A stretch of DNA of 64,000 nucleotides from Oscillibacter sp. (GTDB lineage Bacteria > Bacillota > Clostridia > Oscillospirales > Oscillospiraceae): the NCBI GenBank assembly GCA_022652815.1, contig JALCRR010000005.1:1-64000 (forward strand). The letters are read 5' to 3'. This document shows positions 47,064 to 57,415 of the stretch, in pieces (position 1 is the stretch's first letter; each line of letters opens with the position of its first letter). The notes beneath the pieces were generated by a model that had not been told where the DNA came from, did not search any database, and saw only the letters and a list, made by a program, of their open reading frames with translations. A program made the translations under genes and the position numbers.

Positions 47064-47426
47064 ATGACTGCTGATCAACTTGCCCGGGAACTGGGCATTC
47101 CAGGAAACTACACCGGCTACCGGCAACTGATTCTTGCTATGGAGCTGGCCACTGAGGATGAAAACCGTATTTTGAATATTTATCGGGATATTTACGGTGA
47201 AATTGCGCAGCAAAACCATACAACAGCAAGGAGCGTCGAGAAAAATATTCGGACTGTGCTGCGGGCGGCATGGCAGCGCGGACCGCATACCCGCCGGAGT
47301 TATGAGCGGATTGGAGGCTATTCCTGCATGGAAAAGCCCGTGACCAGCGAATTTCTCGATATTACGTCGGAATATCTGCGGAAGAATCAATCGATCGGCG
47401 AAGAATCGCTGGCGCAAAACAAATAA
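47064..47426 (+). CDS. Stand-alone Spo0A C-terminal DNA-binding-domain protein (no receiver domain)
   Basis: ELGIPGNYTGYRQLILAMELATEDENRILNIYRDIYGEIAQQNHTTARSVEKNIRTVLRAAWQRG..KPVTSEFLDITSEYLR matches the Spo0A_C layout. Confidence 0.85.
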   Translation: MTADQLARELGIPGNYTGYRQLILAMELATEDENRILNIYRDIYGEIAQQNHTTARSVEKNIRTVLRAAWQRGPHTRRSYERIGGYSCMEKPVTSEFLDITSEYLRKNQSIGEESLAQNK

Positions 47427-47565
47427 TTGAAGCCAAACGGCAATCAAGGCGGCAGGGGAGACCCTGCCGCTTATTTCTGCGCAAAAATCCAGTTGCCAGC
47501 GGTGAAAAAAGGAGTATGATGGAGAAAATACTTCTTTTAAGAAGGATGCGGGAGGGAAATGACCG

Positions 47566-48285
47566 GTGTTTTATGTGATGCCTGTGATGAATGTTCTGGC
47601 CGTTTACGTGCTGGCGGCGGTGCTGCCGGCGGTATTTCTGATGCGCTATATTTACAAGCAGGATACCGTGGAAAAGGAACCGACGGGTCTGCTGGTCTCC
47701 CTCATCTTGATGGGCGTGCTGGCGGCGCTGGCCTCGATGCTGCTGGAATCCATCGGGGAGACGCTCCTTGCGGCGCTGGTGGACGCCAACAGCCCCTTCT
47801 ACACGGTGGCGCTGGCCTTTTTGGTGGTTGCCGTGGTGGAGGAGGGCACCAAGCTCTTTTTCTTGAAGCGGCGCACCTGGCGCGACCCCAATTTCAACTA
47901 CCGGTTTGACGGCGTGGTTTATGCGGTCTTTGTCTCGCTGGGGTTTGCGGCCTTTGAAAATATCGAGTATGTATTCAACTACGGCCTTGGCGTTGCCGTA
48001 CCCCGGGCACTGTTGGCCATTCCCGGACATATGGGCTTCGCTGTATTTATGGGCTGCTTTTACGGGCGGGCTAAATTATGCGAGGATTGCGGCAATTCGG
48101 TTGGAAAGATCGCAAACCTGTTGGCAGGATATTTGAGCGCCATCGTGCTCCACGGCTTTTACGATGCCTGCGCGATGAACGGCAGCGGAGAGGCAACGAC
48201 TGCCTTTGTGGTATTTGTCATGGTGATGTATGTTGCGGTGTTCCGCCGCATCAAGCGGGAATCGAGGACGGATATTCCGGTATAA
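47566..48285 (+). CDS. PrsW-family intramembrane metalloprotease
   Basis: KQDTVEKEPTGLLVSLILMG..VAVVEEGTKLFFLKRRTWRDPNFNYRFDGVVYAVFVSLGFAAFENIEYV; GTG start. Confidence 0.9.
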   Translation: MFYVMPVMNVLAVYVLAAVLPAVFLMRYIYKQDTVEKEPTGLLVSLILMGVLAALASMLLESIGETLLAALVDANSPFYTVALAFLVVAVVEEGTKLFFLKRRTWRDPNFNYRFDGVVYAVFVSLGFAAFENIEYVFNYGLGVAVPRALLAIPGHMGFAVFMGCFYGRAKLCEDCGNSVGKIANLLAGYLSAIVLHGFYDACAMNGSGEATTAFVVFVMVMYVAVFRRIKRESRTDIPV

Positions 48286-48287
48286 GG

Positions 48288-48315
48288 AAACGGACGGGCA
48301 AAAGCCCGTCCGTTT
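48288..48315. terminator. Bidirectional intrinsic terminator
   Basis: AAACGGACGGGC-AAAA-GCCCGTCCGTTT. Confidence 0.85.
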
Positions 48316-48322
48316 TGTCGTT

Positions 48323-48865
48323 TTAGCCTTCCATATGCCGGCCAAGAAAGGCCGCAATGGTCTGCGCCAGTTTATACTCGGTCTCCCCGGTGGGAACCAT
48401 GGGGTCGGGGGAGATCATCAAGACCAGCCCCAGAAGGTCACCTTCCGAGAGGATGGGCGCTGCGATAGAGGTCAGCAGATGCTCGCCGCCATCTACAACC
48501 GGGAGTGCTTCATCAGCGGGCTGCCGCTGATAAATTTTGCGGCTTTCCATGATTTGCTCCAGTTCCGGGGTGATGCGCTTGCCAAGCATCTCTCGCCGAC
48601 CGCCACCGGCCACGGCAATTACCGTGTCTCGGTCTGTCACCGCGCAGATCAGTCCAGTGGATTTGTTCAGCGTTTCGCACAACTGGGAGGCGAACTCCTC
48701 AACGCCTCCCAGCAGGGAATACTTCTTAAAAATAACCTCGCCATCCCGGCTGGTGTAAATTTCCAGAGGATCACCCTCGCGGATGCGCATAGTCCGGCGA
48801 ATTTCCTTCGGGATCACGACTCTGCCAAGGTCGTCAATGCGGCGCACAATACCTGTTGCCTTCAT
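48323..48865 (-). CDS. spoVT: Stage V sporulation protein T (AbrB-type regulator)
   Basis: MKATGIVRRIDDLGRVVIPKEIRRTMRIREGDPLEIYTSRDGEVIFKKYS plus C-terminal GAF-like domain. Confidence 0.92.
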   Translation of the reverse strand: MKATGIVRRIDDLGRVVIPKEIRRTMRIREGDPLEIYTSRDGEVIFKKYSLLGGVEEFASQLCETLNKSTGLICAVTDRDTVIAVAGGGRREMLGKRITPELEQIMESRKIYQRQPADEALPVVDGGEHLLTSIAAPILSEGDLLGLVLMISPDPMVPTGETEYKLAQTIAAFLGRHMEG

Positions 48866-49162
48866 ATTCTGATTTTCCTTCCTCAGAAAAAATTTGTATG
48901 AAATCCATTCGCTGCCATCAATCGCTGCTCACTTGCTCTGCTGCGTTTTCCATATTATTTGCAGGCAAAAAATAGTTATGCGTAAACATCGCGGCGGATG
49001 CTTTGGAAATATCTTCATGGCCCATTTGCGTTTTTGCACCTTTCCATGTGGAACATGCGATTTTCGGCGAATTGCATCTTGCGTGAATCTGAAAAACTGG
49101 ATATACTGATTTTTAATTTCATAACCGATTTTTTGAAAAAATCCGCGAAAGGATGAACTGCT

Positions 49163-50440
49163 ATGACCGCATATCCGAAAATGACCCGTGAGGAGCTCCA
49201 GAAGGAGTATGCCGCTGTTTCTCAGAAGTTCCAGAAACTGAAGGAGCAGGGCCTGAAGCTGAACATGGCCCGGGGCAAACCCGGCAAGATTCAGTTGGAC
49301 ATGGTATCTGATATTTTTGACGTTTTCAAGACTCCAGAGGACTATGTTTCCGATGGCGTGGACTGCCGCAACTACGGTGAACTTTCCGGCCTTCCCGCAG
49401 CCAAGCGGCTGTTTGCGGAGATTTTGGGCTGCAAGCCCGAGCAGGTGTTCGTCGGCGGCAACGCCAGCTTGCAGCTGATGTACGACACCATCTCCAAGGC
49501 CGTGACCCACGGCATGCTTCACTCCGAAAAGCCCTGGGGCAAAGAGGAACACATCAAGTGGCTGTGCCCCGCCCCCGGCTATGACCGCCATTTCAAGGTG
49601 ACGGAGAGCTTCGGCTTTGAGCTTGTCACCATCCCCATGACCGCAGATGGCCCGGATATGGACGCTGTGGAGCAGGCCATTAAGGACTCGTCCGTCAAGG
49701 GCATGTGGAACGTCCCCAAGTATTCGAACCCCCAAGGCATTGTCTATTCTGACGAAACCATTCGCCGCATCGCCTCCATGAAGCCCGCTGCACCGGACTT
49801 TATGCTGATGTGGGACAACGCCTACTGCATCCACGAGCTGGAAGGCAACTTTTTGCCCTTCAAGGATATTTTGAGCGAGTGCGCAAAGTACGGCAACGCC
49901 GATATGGTGTTTGAGTATGCCTCCACCTCCAAGGTGACGCTGCCCGGCGCCGGCATCTCCTGCATGGCCTGCAGCGAGGCCAACATGGCGTATCTCACCA
50001 AGCTCATGGGCATCCAGATCATCTCCTACGACAAGGTCAACCAGCAGCGCCACGTCCTGTACCTCAAGGACCGCGCCCACACGCTGGAGCTGATGAAGCG
50101 CCACGCGGGCGTCCTGGGCCCCAAGTTCCGCGCTGTCACCGATACGCTGGACCGCGAAATCGCTCCGCTGGAGATCGGCTCCTGGACCCATCCCAAGGGC
50201 GGCTACTTTGTCTCCTTTGACGGCATGACCGGCACGGCCAAGCGCACCCTTGCCCTGTGCAAGGAGGCGGGCGTCACCATGACCGGCGCAGGCGCCACGT
50301 TCCCGTACGGCGTGGACCCCAACGACTCCAACATCCGCATCGCGCCGTCTCTGCCCCCGGTGGAGGAGCTCACGAGCGCCGTGGCCGTATTCTGCGTCTG
50401 TGCAAAGATGGCGGCCATTGAGAAGCTGCTGGAAAAATGA
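49163..50440 (+). CDS. PLP-dependent aminotransferase (Aminotran_MocR-type, aspartate aminotransferase-like)
   Basis: LNMARGKPGKIQLDMVSDIFDV..DCRNYGELSGLPAAKRLFAEILG..YASTSKVTLPGAGISCMA. Confidence 0.85.
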   Translation: MTAYPKMTREELQKEYAAVSQKFQKLKEQGLKLNMARGKPGKIQLDMVSDIFDVFKTPEDYVSDGVDCRNYGELSGLPAAKRLFAEILGCKPEQVFVGGNASLQLMYDTISKAVTHGMLHSEKPWGKEEHIKWLCPAPGYDRHFKVTESFGFELVTIPMTADGPDMDAVEQAIKDSSVKGMWNVPKYSNPQGIVYSDETIRRIASMKPAAPDFMLMWDNAYCIHELEGNFLPFKDILSECAKYGNADMVFEYASTSKVTLPGAGISCMACSEANMAYLTKLMGIQIISYDKVNQQRHVLYLKDRAHTLELMKRHAGVLGPKFRAVTDTLDREIAPLEIGSWTHPKGGYFVSFDGMTGTAKRTLALCKEAGVTMTGAGATFPYGVDPNDSNIRIAPSLPPVEELTSAVAVFCVCAKMAAIEKLLEK

Positions 50441-51306
50441 ACTACTTCGGCGATGTTTACCGCCCGCCCTCCGAGGCGTACAGCTTGATCGTCCAGGTGA
50501 CTTACGGCTGCAGCCACAACACCTGCGCCTTCTGCAGCATGTACAAGGCAAAAAAATTTGCCGTCCGGCCCCTTGACGAGGTGCTGGCGGATTTCCGCGA
50601 GGCACGGCAAACCTACTCCCGGGTGAACCGGATCTTTTTGGCCGATGGCGACGCGCTGGTGCGCAGGGCCTCGGAGCTGGAGATCATTCTTGACACCATC
50701 CGGGAGCTGTTCCCGGAGTGTGAGCGCGTCACCAGCTATGCCTCTCCCGCCGCCATCCGCATCCGCACGGATGAGGAGCTGCGGCGTCTGCGCGATAAGG
50801 GCTTGACCATGGTCTATATGGGTCTGGAGTCCGGCTGCGACGATGTTTTAAAGCTTATGCGCAAGGGTCACATGTCCCAGGAGATCATCGCCATGGGCCA
50901 AAAGGTCCGGCAGGCGGGCATCGCCCTGTCTGTCACGGCCATCACGGGCCTTGGCGGTCCGGCACTGATGGAACGTCACGCTGTCGAGACGGCAGAGGCC
51001 TTTAACGCCATGAACCCCGAGTATATCGGCATGCTCACGCTGATGGTGGAGCCGGGAACCCCACTTTACGACTGGGTTTCCGACGGGAGCTTTCAGCTGC
51101 TCACGCCGGGGCAGGTTCTGCGGGAGACGCAGCTGCTAGTGGAGCATCTGGACAGTCCCAACAGCGTGTTCCGCATGAACCATGCGTCCAACTATCTCTC
51201 ACTGCGCGGCACGCTGAATCAAGATCAAACCGCCATGCTGGAATCCATCCGCCAGGCGGAGCAAAATCTCTCCTGCCTGAAGCCGGAGGCGTGGCGCGGA
51301 CTCTAA
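50437..51306 (+). CDS. Radical SAM protein
   Basis: VQVTYGCSHNTCAFCSMYKAKKFAVRPLDEVLADFREA; ATGA overlap with upstream aminotransferase. Confidence 0.88.
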   Translation: MNYFGDVYRPPSEAYSLIVQVTYGCSHNTCAFCSMYKAKKFAVRPLDEVLADFREARQTYSRVNRIFLADGDALVRRASELEIILDTIRELFPECERVTSYASPAAIRIRTDEELRRLRDKGLTMVYMGLESGCDDVLKLMRKGHMSQEIIAMGQKVRQAGIALSVTAITGLGGPALMERHAVETAEAFNAMNPEYIGMLTLMVEPGTPLYDWVSDGSFQLLTPGQVLRETQLLVEHLDSPNSVFRMNHASNYLSLRGTLNQDQTAMLESIRQAEQNLSCLKPEAWRGL

Positions 51307-51318
51307 ACAAAATAAAGG

Positions 51319-51349
51319 GAACGGAGAATGCGTTGCATTCTCCGTTCTT
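51319..51349 (+). terminator. Intrinsic terminator
   Basis: GAACGGAGAATGC-GTT-GCATTCTCCGTTC followed by TTT. Confidence 0.75.
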
Positions 51350-51441
51350 TCGCATTTTGTAACAAATTTTGCACAGTGATGAAAAAGTCCTTGCCAGTTT
51401 GTATCTGAGCCGATATACTGTGAAAAGACTGGGGGAGAATT

Positions 51442-52725
51442 ATGAAGAAAACAGGAACATTCTACCGACCCGAGCATGCCCGTATCAGCTCGAAAACAAC
51501 GGTTCAGCTTTGTGGGGACATTTTGATGATGAATGACCCGCGCCTAATGAAACATGGAGAGCGGGTCGCCTGGATTGCTCATACCATGCAGCAGATGCTG
51601 CCGCAAGCGCAGCGGCTGGATGAAAAAAATCTGCTGCTTTTGTGCCTTTTCCATGATGTGGGAGCCTATAAAACGGAAGAAATCAATCGAATGATTGAGT
51701 TTGAAAGCAGCCGCGTGCAGGCACATTCCATCTATGGCTATCTGTTTCTGAAGTATTTTACGCCCCTTCGCCCAGTGAGCGAGGCGATCCTCTATCACCA
51801 TTTGCCCCACAGCCAGTTTCCGAAGCTGACCACGGACTGCCAGCAATATGCGGAGGTCATTCAGCTTGCCGACCGGGCAGATATTGCAATTTGCGGCGGC
51901 CAGACGAAAGAGAATCTGTATACCGCCCTGCGAGGAGAGCGTTTCAATGTTTTCTGGGCGGACATATTCCAAAAAACCGTGGAATCGACCCGCATTTTGG
52001 AGGAGATCCGTACAGGCGACTATGAGGGGCTTCTTTATCAGCGGCTTGCTGCTCTGGATTTTTCAGCCAGCGAGACAATGTCCTATCTGGAAATGCTGAT
52101 TCATACCATCGACTTCAAAAGCGAGTTTACAGCTGTCCACTCCGTGAATACCACGGTCATCAGTACCGTCCTTGCAGAGCTGATGAACCTGCCGCGCGAT
52201 GAGATTGAAAATATCTATTACGCCGCGCTGGTGCATGATATTGGGAAAATGGCGATTCCAGAGAAAATTTTGGAATACCCGGGACGCCTAACACCGGAGC
52301 AGATGATTGTCATGCGGGAGCATGTAGGCTATACGGAGAAGATGATCCACAAGATCCTTCCTCCGGAAATTACCCGGATTGCCATACGCCACCATGAAAA
52401 ACTGGACGGAAGCGGCTATCCGTACGGACTGACGGCGAAGGACCTGTCCGTGAGCGACCGGATCGTGGCAGTTGGCGATATTGCCAGCGCATTGTCCGGC
52501 CGGAGAAGCTACAAAGACAGCTTTCCCAAAGAGAAAACCTTAAATATTTTGACGCAGATGGAACAGGATGGACAGCTGGATTCAGACGTTGTACACACCG
52601 CAGTGGAGCACTACAATGAGATTTTCGCTGCAGTTTCGGCGGTGTCTGACCCGATTCTTGAGCACTATCACGCGATGCAGAAAGAATACAGCAGCTTGAT
52701 GAGTCAGCCTGCGTTTCAAGAATAG
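51442..52725 (+). CDS. Tandem HD / HD-GYP domain phosphohydrolase
   Basis: N-terminal CLFHDVGAYKTEE; C-terminal LVHDIGKMAIPEKIL..REHVGYTEKMI..IRHHEKLDGSGYPYGL. Confidence 0.9.
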   Translation: MKKTGTFYRPEHARISSKTTVQLCGDILMMNDPRLMKHGERVAWIAHTMQQMLPQAQRLDEKNLLLLCLFHDVGAYKTEEINRMIEFESSRVQAHSIYGYLFLKYFTPLRPVSEAILYHHLPHSQFPKLTTDCQQYAEVIQLADRADIAICGGQTKENLYTALRGERFNVFWADIFQKTVESTRILEEIRTGDYEGLLYQRLAALDFSASETMSYLEMLIHTIDFKSEFTAVHSVNTTVISTVLAELMNLPRDEIENIYYAALVHDIGKMAIPEKILEYPGRLTPEQMIVMREHVGYTEKMIHKILPPEITRIAIRHHEKLDGSGYPYGLTAKDLSVSDRIVAVGDIASALSGRRSYKDSFPKEKTLNILTQMEQDGQLDSDVVHTAVEHYNEIFAAVSAVSDPILEHYHAMQKEYSSLMSQPAFQE

Positions 52726-52757
52726 AAAAAGAGCTCCGGGAAACCGGAGCGCTTTTT

Positions 52758-53660
52758 CTATTCGCTTTTTGCCAGCAGGAAGATGGTGACGATGATGCAG
52801 GCAAAACCCACCAGACTGGCAACGGTGAACTGGGTTTTCAGCCAAACTGCGGAGAAAACCGCGGCAGCTACCGGCTCCGTTGCCGCCAGCATGGAGGATT
52901 TCACCGGGCCAATATCGGTGACCCCCTGCATAAACAGGGGAAACGCCACCAGAGAGCCGAACACGATGATGGCCACCAGCGCCAGCCACCCCTGCACTGG
53001 GAGATGTACCTCGTATGTCCAACTGCGAGCTGCCAGATTGACAAAAATCCCGCCGAAAAGCATGCCGAGGCCGGTGATGGTTTCCCGCCCCCACCGGGGG
53101 AGCAGCTTCCGGGGGAGAATCGTATAAATTGTCACGGCCACGGCGGTCATGATGCCCCAGAAAAGTCCCTTGGAGGAGATCGCCAGGTGCCCGGGATTGC
53201 CGCCGGTAGCCAGAATGTAAGTACCCGCCAGCGCCAGAACCAGCGACACGCTTTCCCGGCAGTTGGGCTTGCGCCGAATGCGCAGACAGGAGATCAACAT
53301 GATAAAAACAAGACTCAAATTCTGCAAAACAGTCGTGGTGGCCGCATTGGAATAGGAGATGGACGTCATGTAGGAATACTGGCACAAAGCCAATCCGCAG
53401 ATGCCGTAGAGTGCGATTTGCAGGACTTCCCGGGGTTGACGCCAGACGGCGGCAAAGGTTTCCCGACTGCGAACTGCTGCCGCAGCCGATAGCAGAATGC
53501 CTGCCGTCAGAAGCCGTACGCAGGTCAGCCACAGGGAGCTAACCTCGTAGTGCATAAAAAGATACTGCCCGCAGGTGCCCGAAAAGCCCCAGCACACGCC
53601 GCCGATGGTGGTGCATAGAACTCCCCGCAGGGTATGGTTTTTGGTGATTGTCTCGTTCAA
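52758..53660 (-). CDS. EamA/DMT-family transporter
   Basis: Ten-TM pattern with duplicated EamA halves; GGVCWGFSGTCGQYLF. Confidence 0.88.
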   Translation of the reverse strand: MNETITKNHTLRGVLCTTIGGVCWGFSGTCGQYLFMHYEVSSLWLTCVRLLTAGILLSAAAAVRSRETFAAVWRQPREVLQIALYGICGLALCQYSYMTSISYSNAATTTVLQNLSLVFIMLISCLRIRRKPNCRESVSLVLALAGTYILATGGNPGHLAISSKGLFWGIMTAVAVTIYTILPRKLLPRWGRETITGLGMLFGGIFVNLAARSWTYEVHLPVQGWLALVAIIVFGSLVAFPLFMQGVTDIGPVKSSMLAATEPVAAAVFSAVWLKTQFTVASLVGFACIIVTIFLLAKSE

Positions 53661-53696
53661 AGTGTTTCTCTCCCTTGATGTTAAAAAAGAACAGCA

Positions 53697-53730
53697 GAAG
53701 GTCCCGCCTTTGTGAGCGGGACCTTCCGAA
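53697..53730 (-). terminator. Terminator of pyr operon
   Basis: GAAGGTCCCGC...GCGGGACCTTC with A-rich + strand flank (T-tract on minus). Confidence 0.7.
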
Positions 53731-53741
53731 GATGTCGGCGC

Positions 53742-54167
53742 TTAGAAATGACGCTGCTTTTCCGCGTCGCAGTAGGCGCAACGGTAGGTGTGCTTCTCCG
53801 GGTCGTTCAAAAGGAAGATGGCGTCCAGCTGCGGCTCCGCCATGGTGATGCAGCGGGGGTTTTTGCAGTGGATGACGTTCACCAGCTTCTCCGGCAGGGC
53901 CAGATGCTTCTTTTCCACGCGCTTACCGTCGCGGATAATATTCACGGTGATGTTGGGGTCGATGTAGCCCAGTACGTCAAGATCCACTTCCATGGGGGAG
54001 TCGATCTTAATGATGTCTTTTTTGCCCATGCGGCCGCTCTTGGCGTTCTTGATGATGGCCACCTGGCAGTCCAGCTGGTCCAGATGCAGGTATTTATAGA
54101 TGTCCATGCTCTTGCCGGACTGAATGTGGTCCAGCACGACACCGTTTTGAATGCTGTCAATGTTCAT
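53742..54167 (-). CDS. pyrI: Aspartate carbamoyltransferase regulatory subunit
   Basis: NIDSIQNGVVLDHIQSGKSMDIYKYL..C-terminal zinc site CKNPRCIT..YRCAYCDAEK. Confidence 0.95.
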   Translation of the reverse strand: MNIDSIQNGVVLDHIQSGKSMDIYKYLHLDQLDCQVAIIKNAKSGRMGKKDIIKIDSPMEVDLDVLGYIDPNITVNIIRDGKRVEKKHLALPEKLVNVIHCKNPRCITMAEPQLDAIFLLNDPEKHTYRCAYCDAEKQRHF

Positions 54168-54180
54168 AGAATACGCCTCC

Positions 54181-55104
54181 TTAAGCCTTCAAGTCAAGCA
54201 GTTTCATAATGAGCGCCATGCGGATGAACTTGCCGTTGCGCACCTGACGGAAATAGGCGGCGCGGGGATCGTCGTCCACCGCCACGGAGATCTCGTTCAC
54301 GCGGGGCAGGGGATGAAGAATCGTCAGATCCTTTTTGGCAGGCACCAGCTTTTCCGGCGTCAGGACATAGGTGTCCTTCAAACGGATGTAGTCGGCCTCG
54401 TTGAAAAAGCGCTCTTTTTGCACGCGGGTCATGTACAGAACGTCCAGCTTGGGCATGACGGCTTCCAGAGAGGCGGTTTCCTCAAAGGGAATACCGTTTT
54501 TATTCAGCACGTTTTCCTTGAGGTAGTCGGGCAGCTTCAGTTCCTCCGGGGAGATGAACACAAAGTGAATGCCCGTCTCCCGGGACAGAGCGCTGGTCAG
54601 AGAGTGGACGGTGCGGCCAAACTTCAAATCTCCGCAGAAGCCGATGGTAAAATCGCAGAGCTTTCCCTTTTCCCGATGGATGGTCAGAAGGTCGGTCAGC
54701 GTCTGGGTGGGATGGTTGTGGCCGCCGTCACCGGCATTGATGATGGGAACCTCGCTGCGCTGGGCGGCTGCAAAGGGCGCGCCCTCCTTGGGATGGCGCA
54801 TGGCGATAATGTCCGCGTAGCAGCTGACCGTGTGAACGGTGTCCACCACGGTTTCGCCCTTGGCGGTGGAGGAGCTGTTGGCTGCGGAGAAGCCCAGCGT
54901 CTGTCCGCCCAGACCCAACATGGCGGATTCAAAGCTCAAGCGGGTGCGGGTGGAGGGTTCAAAAAACAGCGTTGCCAGCTGCTTGCCGTCGCAGACATGT
55001 GCATACTTGGCGGGGGAGTCGATGATGTCCTCCGCTGTGGCGATCAGCTCGTCGATTTCACCGGTTGTGAGGTCGGTAATGTCAATCAGATTGCGTTTTG
55101 CCAT
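54181..55104 (-). CDS. pyrB: Aspartate carbamoyltransferase catalytic subunit
   Basis: [56 protein letters not shown]. Confidence 0.97.
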   Translation of the reverse strand: MAKRNLIDITDLTTGEIDELIATAEDIIDSPAKYAHVCDGKQLATLFFEPSTRTRLSFESAMLGLGGQTLGFSAANSSSTAKGETVVDTVHTVSCYADIIAMRHPKEGAPFAAAQRSEVPIINAGDGGHNHPTQTLTDLLTIHREKGKLCDFTIGFCGDLKFGRTVHSLTSALSRETGIHFVFISPEELKLPDYLKENVLNKNGIPFEETASLEAVMPKLDVLYMTRVQKERFFNEADYIRLKDTYVLTPEKLVPAKKDLTILHPLPRVNEISVAVDDDPRAAYFRQVRNGKFIRMALIMKLLDLKA

Positions 55105-55119
55105 TGATATCTTCCTTTC

Positions 55120-55758
55120 TTATGCGTGAATCCAGCTCTCATCGGAGGGATTGGCGCGGAACTGCTTCAGCCGGGCAATGTCCTCCGTGCGGATGCGGCC
55201 TTCGTCAGCGGCAATCTCGCACACAGCGTCAAAGTTGGACAGGGAGTGATTGATGATATTCGCCTCGGCCATGCGGTCAATGCCCTTTTGAAGGCCGTAG
55301 GTGAAGATGGACGCAACGCCCAGCACCTCGGCACCGGCTTCGCGCAGCACGTCTACCACTTCAATGCAGCTGCCTGCGGTAGAGATCAGATCCTCCACCA
55401 CGACGACCTTTGCACCCTTTTCCAGCTTGCCTTCAATCTGGTTGCCGCGGCCGTGATCCTTGTGGCCGGAGCGGACATAGCCCATGGGCAGCCCCATAAT
55501 GTGGCCGACGATGGCCGCGTGAGCGATGCCGGCGGTAGAGGTGCCCATCAGGACTTCTACCTCCGGGTAGTACTTGCAGATCAAATCCACCAGGCCATTT
55601 TCCACAGCCGTGCGGACTTCCGGTGCGGTCAGCGTTAGGCGGTTGTCACAGTAAATGGGGCTGTGAATTCCGCTGGCCCACGTAAACGGGTCATCCGGGC
55701 GCAGAAAAACGGCACCGATGGACAAAAGGTCGTGGGCGATTTCACGTTCAATGCTCAT
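55120..55758 (-). CDS. pyrE: Orotate phosphoribosyltransferase
   Basis: FTWASGIHSPIYCDNRLTL..GTSTAGIAHAAIV..VVVVEDLISTAGS. Confidence 0.95.
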   Translation of the reverse strand: MSIEREIAHDLLSIGAVFLRPDDPFTWASGIHSPIYCDNRLTLTAPEVRTAVENGLVDLICKYYPEVEVLMGTSTAGIAHAAIVGHIMGLPMGYVRSGHKDHGRGNQIEGKLEKGAKVVVVEDLISTAGSCIEVVDVLREAGAEVLGVASIFTYGLQKGIDRMAEANIINHSLSNFDAVCEIAADEGRIRTEDIARLKQFRANPSDESWIHA

Positions 55759-55790
55759 ATCTTCAAATCTCCTTTGATTTAATTAACGTT

Positions 55791-56504
55791 TTATTTGCCG
55801 AGAAAATCTTTCACGGCGCGGCGGTAGGCGGCAAGGGGGTCGGCAGCCTTCGTAATGGGTCGACCCATGACCAGATAATCACAGCCGTTGACGGCGGCGT
55901 TGGCCGGTGTCATAATCCGCTTCTGGTCACCGACCTCACTGTCCGCGAAGCGGATGCCGGGGGTGACGGTGAGGAAGCCGGCGCCGCAGCGCTCCTTGAC
56001 AAGGGCGGCTTCCAGCGGGGAGCAGACCACGCCGTCCAGGCCGTTCTTGGCGGCGTTTTGCGCATAGGAGAGCACGGTTTCGGCCATGGGCGTATCAATC
56101 AACAGCTCGTTTTTGAGCGCGTTGGAGTCCGTGGAAGTTAATTGCGTGACGGCAATCAGAAGGGGACGGGCGCCGTCCGGACGGGTCAGGCCCTCCAGCG
56201 CGGCGCGCATCATTTCGCCTGCGCCGGCTGCGTGAAGATTGACCATATCCACGTCCAACTGGGAGAGCACGGACATAGCGTGCCCTACGGTGTTGGGAAT
56301 GTCATGGAGCTTCAGATCGAGAAAAATCTTGTGGCCCCGGGCCTTGATTTCCCGTACCACATCGGGACCCTCAGCATAGAAAAGCTCCATGCCAATTTTT
56401 ACAAACGGCTTTTCGTCTGCGGGAAACTGGTCCAGAAACGCGAGGGTATCCGCTTTCGTGGGAAAATCCAGCGCGATCATGACATCTTTTTTTTGCATAT
56501 TCAT
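55791..56504 (-). CDS. pyrF: Orotidine-5'-phosphate decarboxylase
   Basis: [53 protein letters not shown]. Confidence 0.95.
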   Translation of the reverse strand: MNMQKKDVMIALDFPTKADTLAFLDQFPADEKPFVKIGMELFYAEGPDVVREIKARGHKIFLDLKLHDIPNTVGHAMSVLSQLDVDMVNLHAAGAGEMMRAALEGLTRPDGARPLLIAVTQLTSTDSNALKNELLIDTPMAETVLSYAQNAAKNGLDGVVCSPLEAALVKERCGAGFLTVTPGIRFADSEVGDQKRIMTPANAAVNGCDYLVMGRPITKAADPLAAYRRAVKDFLGK

Positions 56505-57415
56505 CGGTGAGCGCCTCCTGTCAGTTCGGTAATTCTGTCTACGCCCAGCGCATCGCAGACACCGGGCAGATTTTCAACAATTTGCTTGCAGGCATAGGGG
56601 TTGCGCAGGTTGGCAGCGCCAACCTCCACAGCGGTGGCTCCCGCCAGCATCATTTCGGCAACGTCCTCGGCGCTGCTGACGCCGCCGCAGCCGATGATGG
56701 GCAGCTTTACGGCCTCGTAGACGTCCCACACCATCCGCACAGCCACGGGAAACACCGCGGGGCCGGAAAGACCGCCGGTGCGGTTGGCAAGAATCGGCTG
56801 CCGGGTGCGCAGGTCAATCCGCATACCCAAAAGCGTATTGATGAGGCAGATGCCGTCGGCGCCTGCGTCTGCGCAGGCACGGGCAATTTCCGCAATGTCC
56901 GTGACATTGGGGGTCAGCTTCATAAAGACGGGCTTTTTTGTGACGGCCTTCACCGCCTTTGTAACCTCTGCGGCGGCGTTCGGGTCACAGCCGAAGTTCT
57001 TGCCGCCGGCATGGACGTTGGGGCAGGAGATGTTGACCTCCAGAATGCCCACCTGGGGGCAGGCATCTAGCTTGCGGCAGTTTTCCGCGTACTCGTCCAG
57101 AGAAAAACCGCCCACGTTGGCGATCAGCGGCCCACGGAAAATCTTTTCCATATTGGGAATTTCCTTGGCAATCACCGCGTCGATGCCGGGATTTTGCAGT
57201 CCCACGGCATTGAGCATTCCGGCGGGAGCCTCCGCAATGCGGGGCTGCTCGTTGCCGAAGCGGGGAGAGGCGGTGGTGCCCTTAAACGAAAAACTGCCCA
57301 GCAGATTGAGGTCGTACAACTCCGCAAATTCACGGCCATAGCCGAATGTGCCGGAGGCGGGAATGACGGGGTTTTTCAGTTCCACGCCGGCAAGGGAGAC
57401 ACTTAGATTTACCAT
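56501..57415 (-). CDS. pyrD: Dihydroorotate dehydrogenase B, catalytic subunit
   Basis: [74 protein letters not shown]. Confidence 0.95.
   Translation of the reverse strand: MVNLSVSLAGVELKNPVIPASGTFGYGREFAELYDLNLLGSFSFKGTTASPRFGNEQPRIAEAPAGMLNAVGLQNPGIDAVIAKEIPNMEKIFRGPLIANVGGFSLDEYAENCRKLDACPQVGILEVNISCPNVHAGGKNFGCDPNAAAEVTKAVKAVTKKPVFMKLTPNVTDIAEIARACADAGADGICLINTLLGMRIDLRTRQPILANRTGGLSGPAVFPVAVRMVWDVYEAVKLPIIGCGGVSSAEDVAEMMLAGATAVEVGAANLRNPYACKQIVENLPGVCDALGVDRITELTGGAHR

Noticed and set aside
48866-48980. Sigma-G-like promoter upstream of spoVT
   Set aside because: A CATACAA -10-like site is present but I found no convincing -35 at 17-18 bp.
48929-50605. 558-aa minus-strand ORF opposite the aminotransferase
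   Set aside because: Antisense shadow; His/Gly/Val-rich translation without family motifs.
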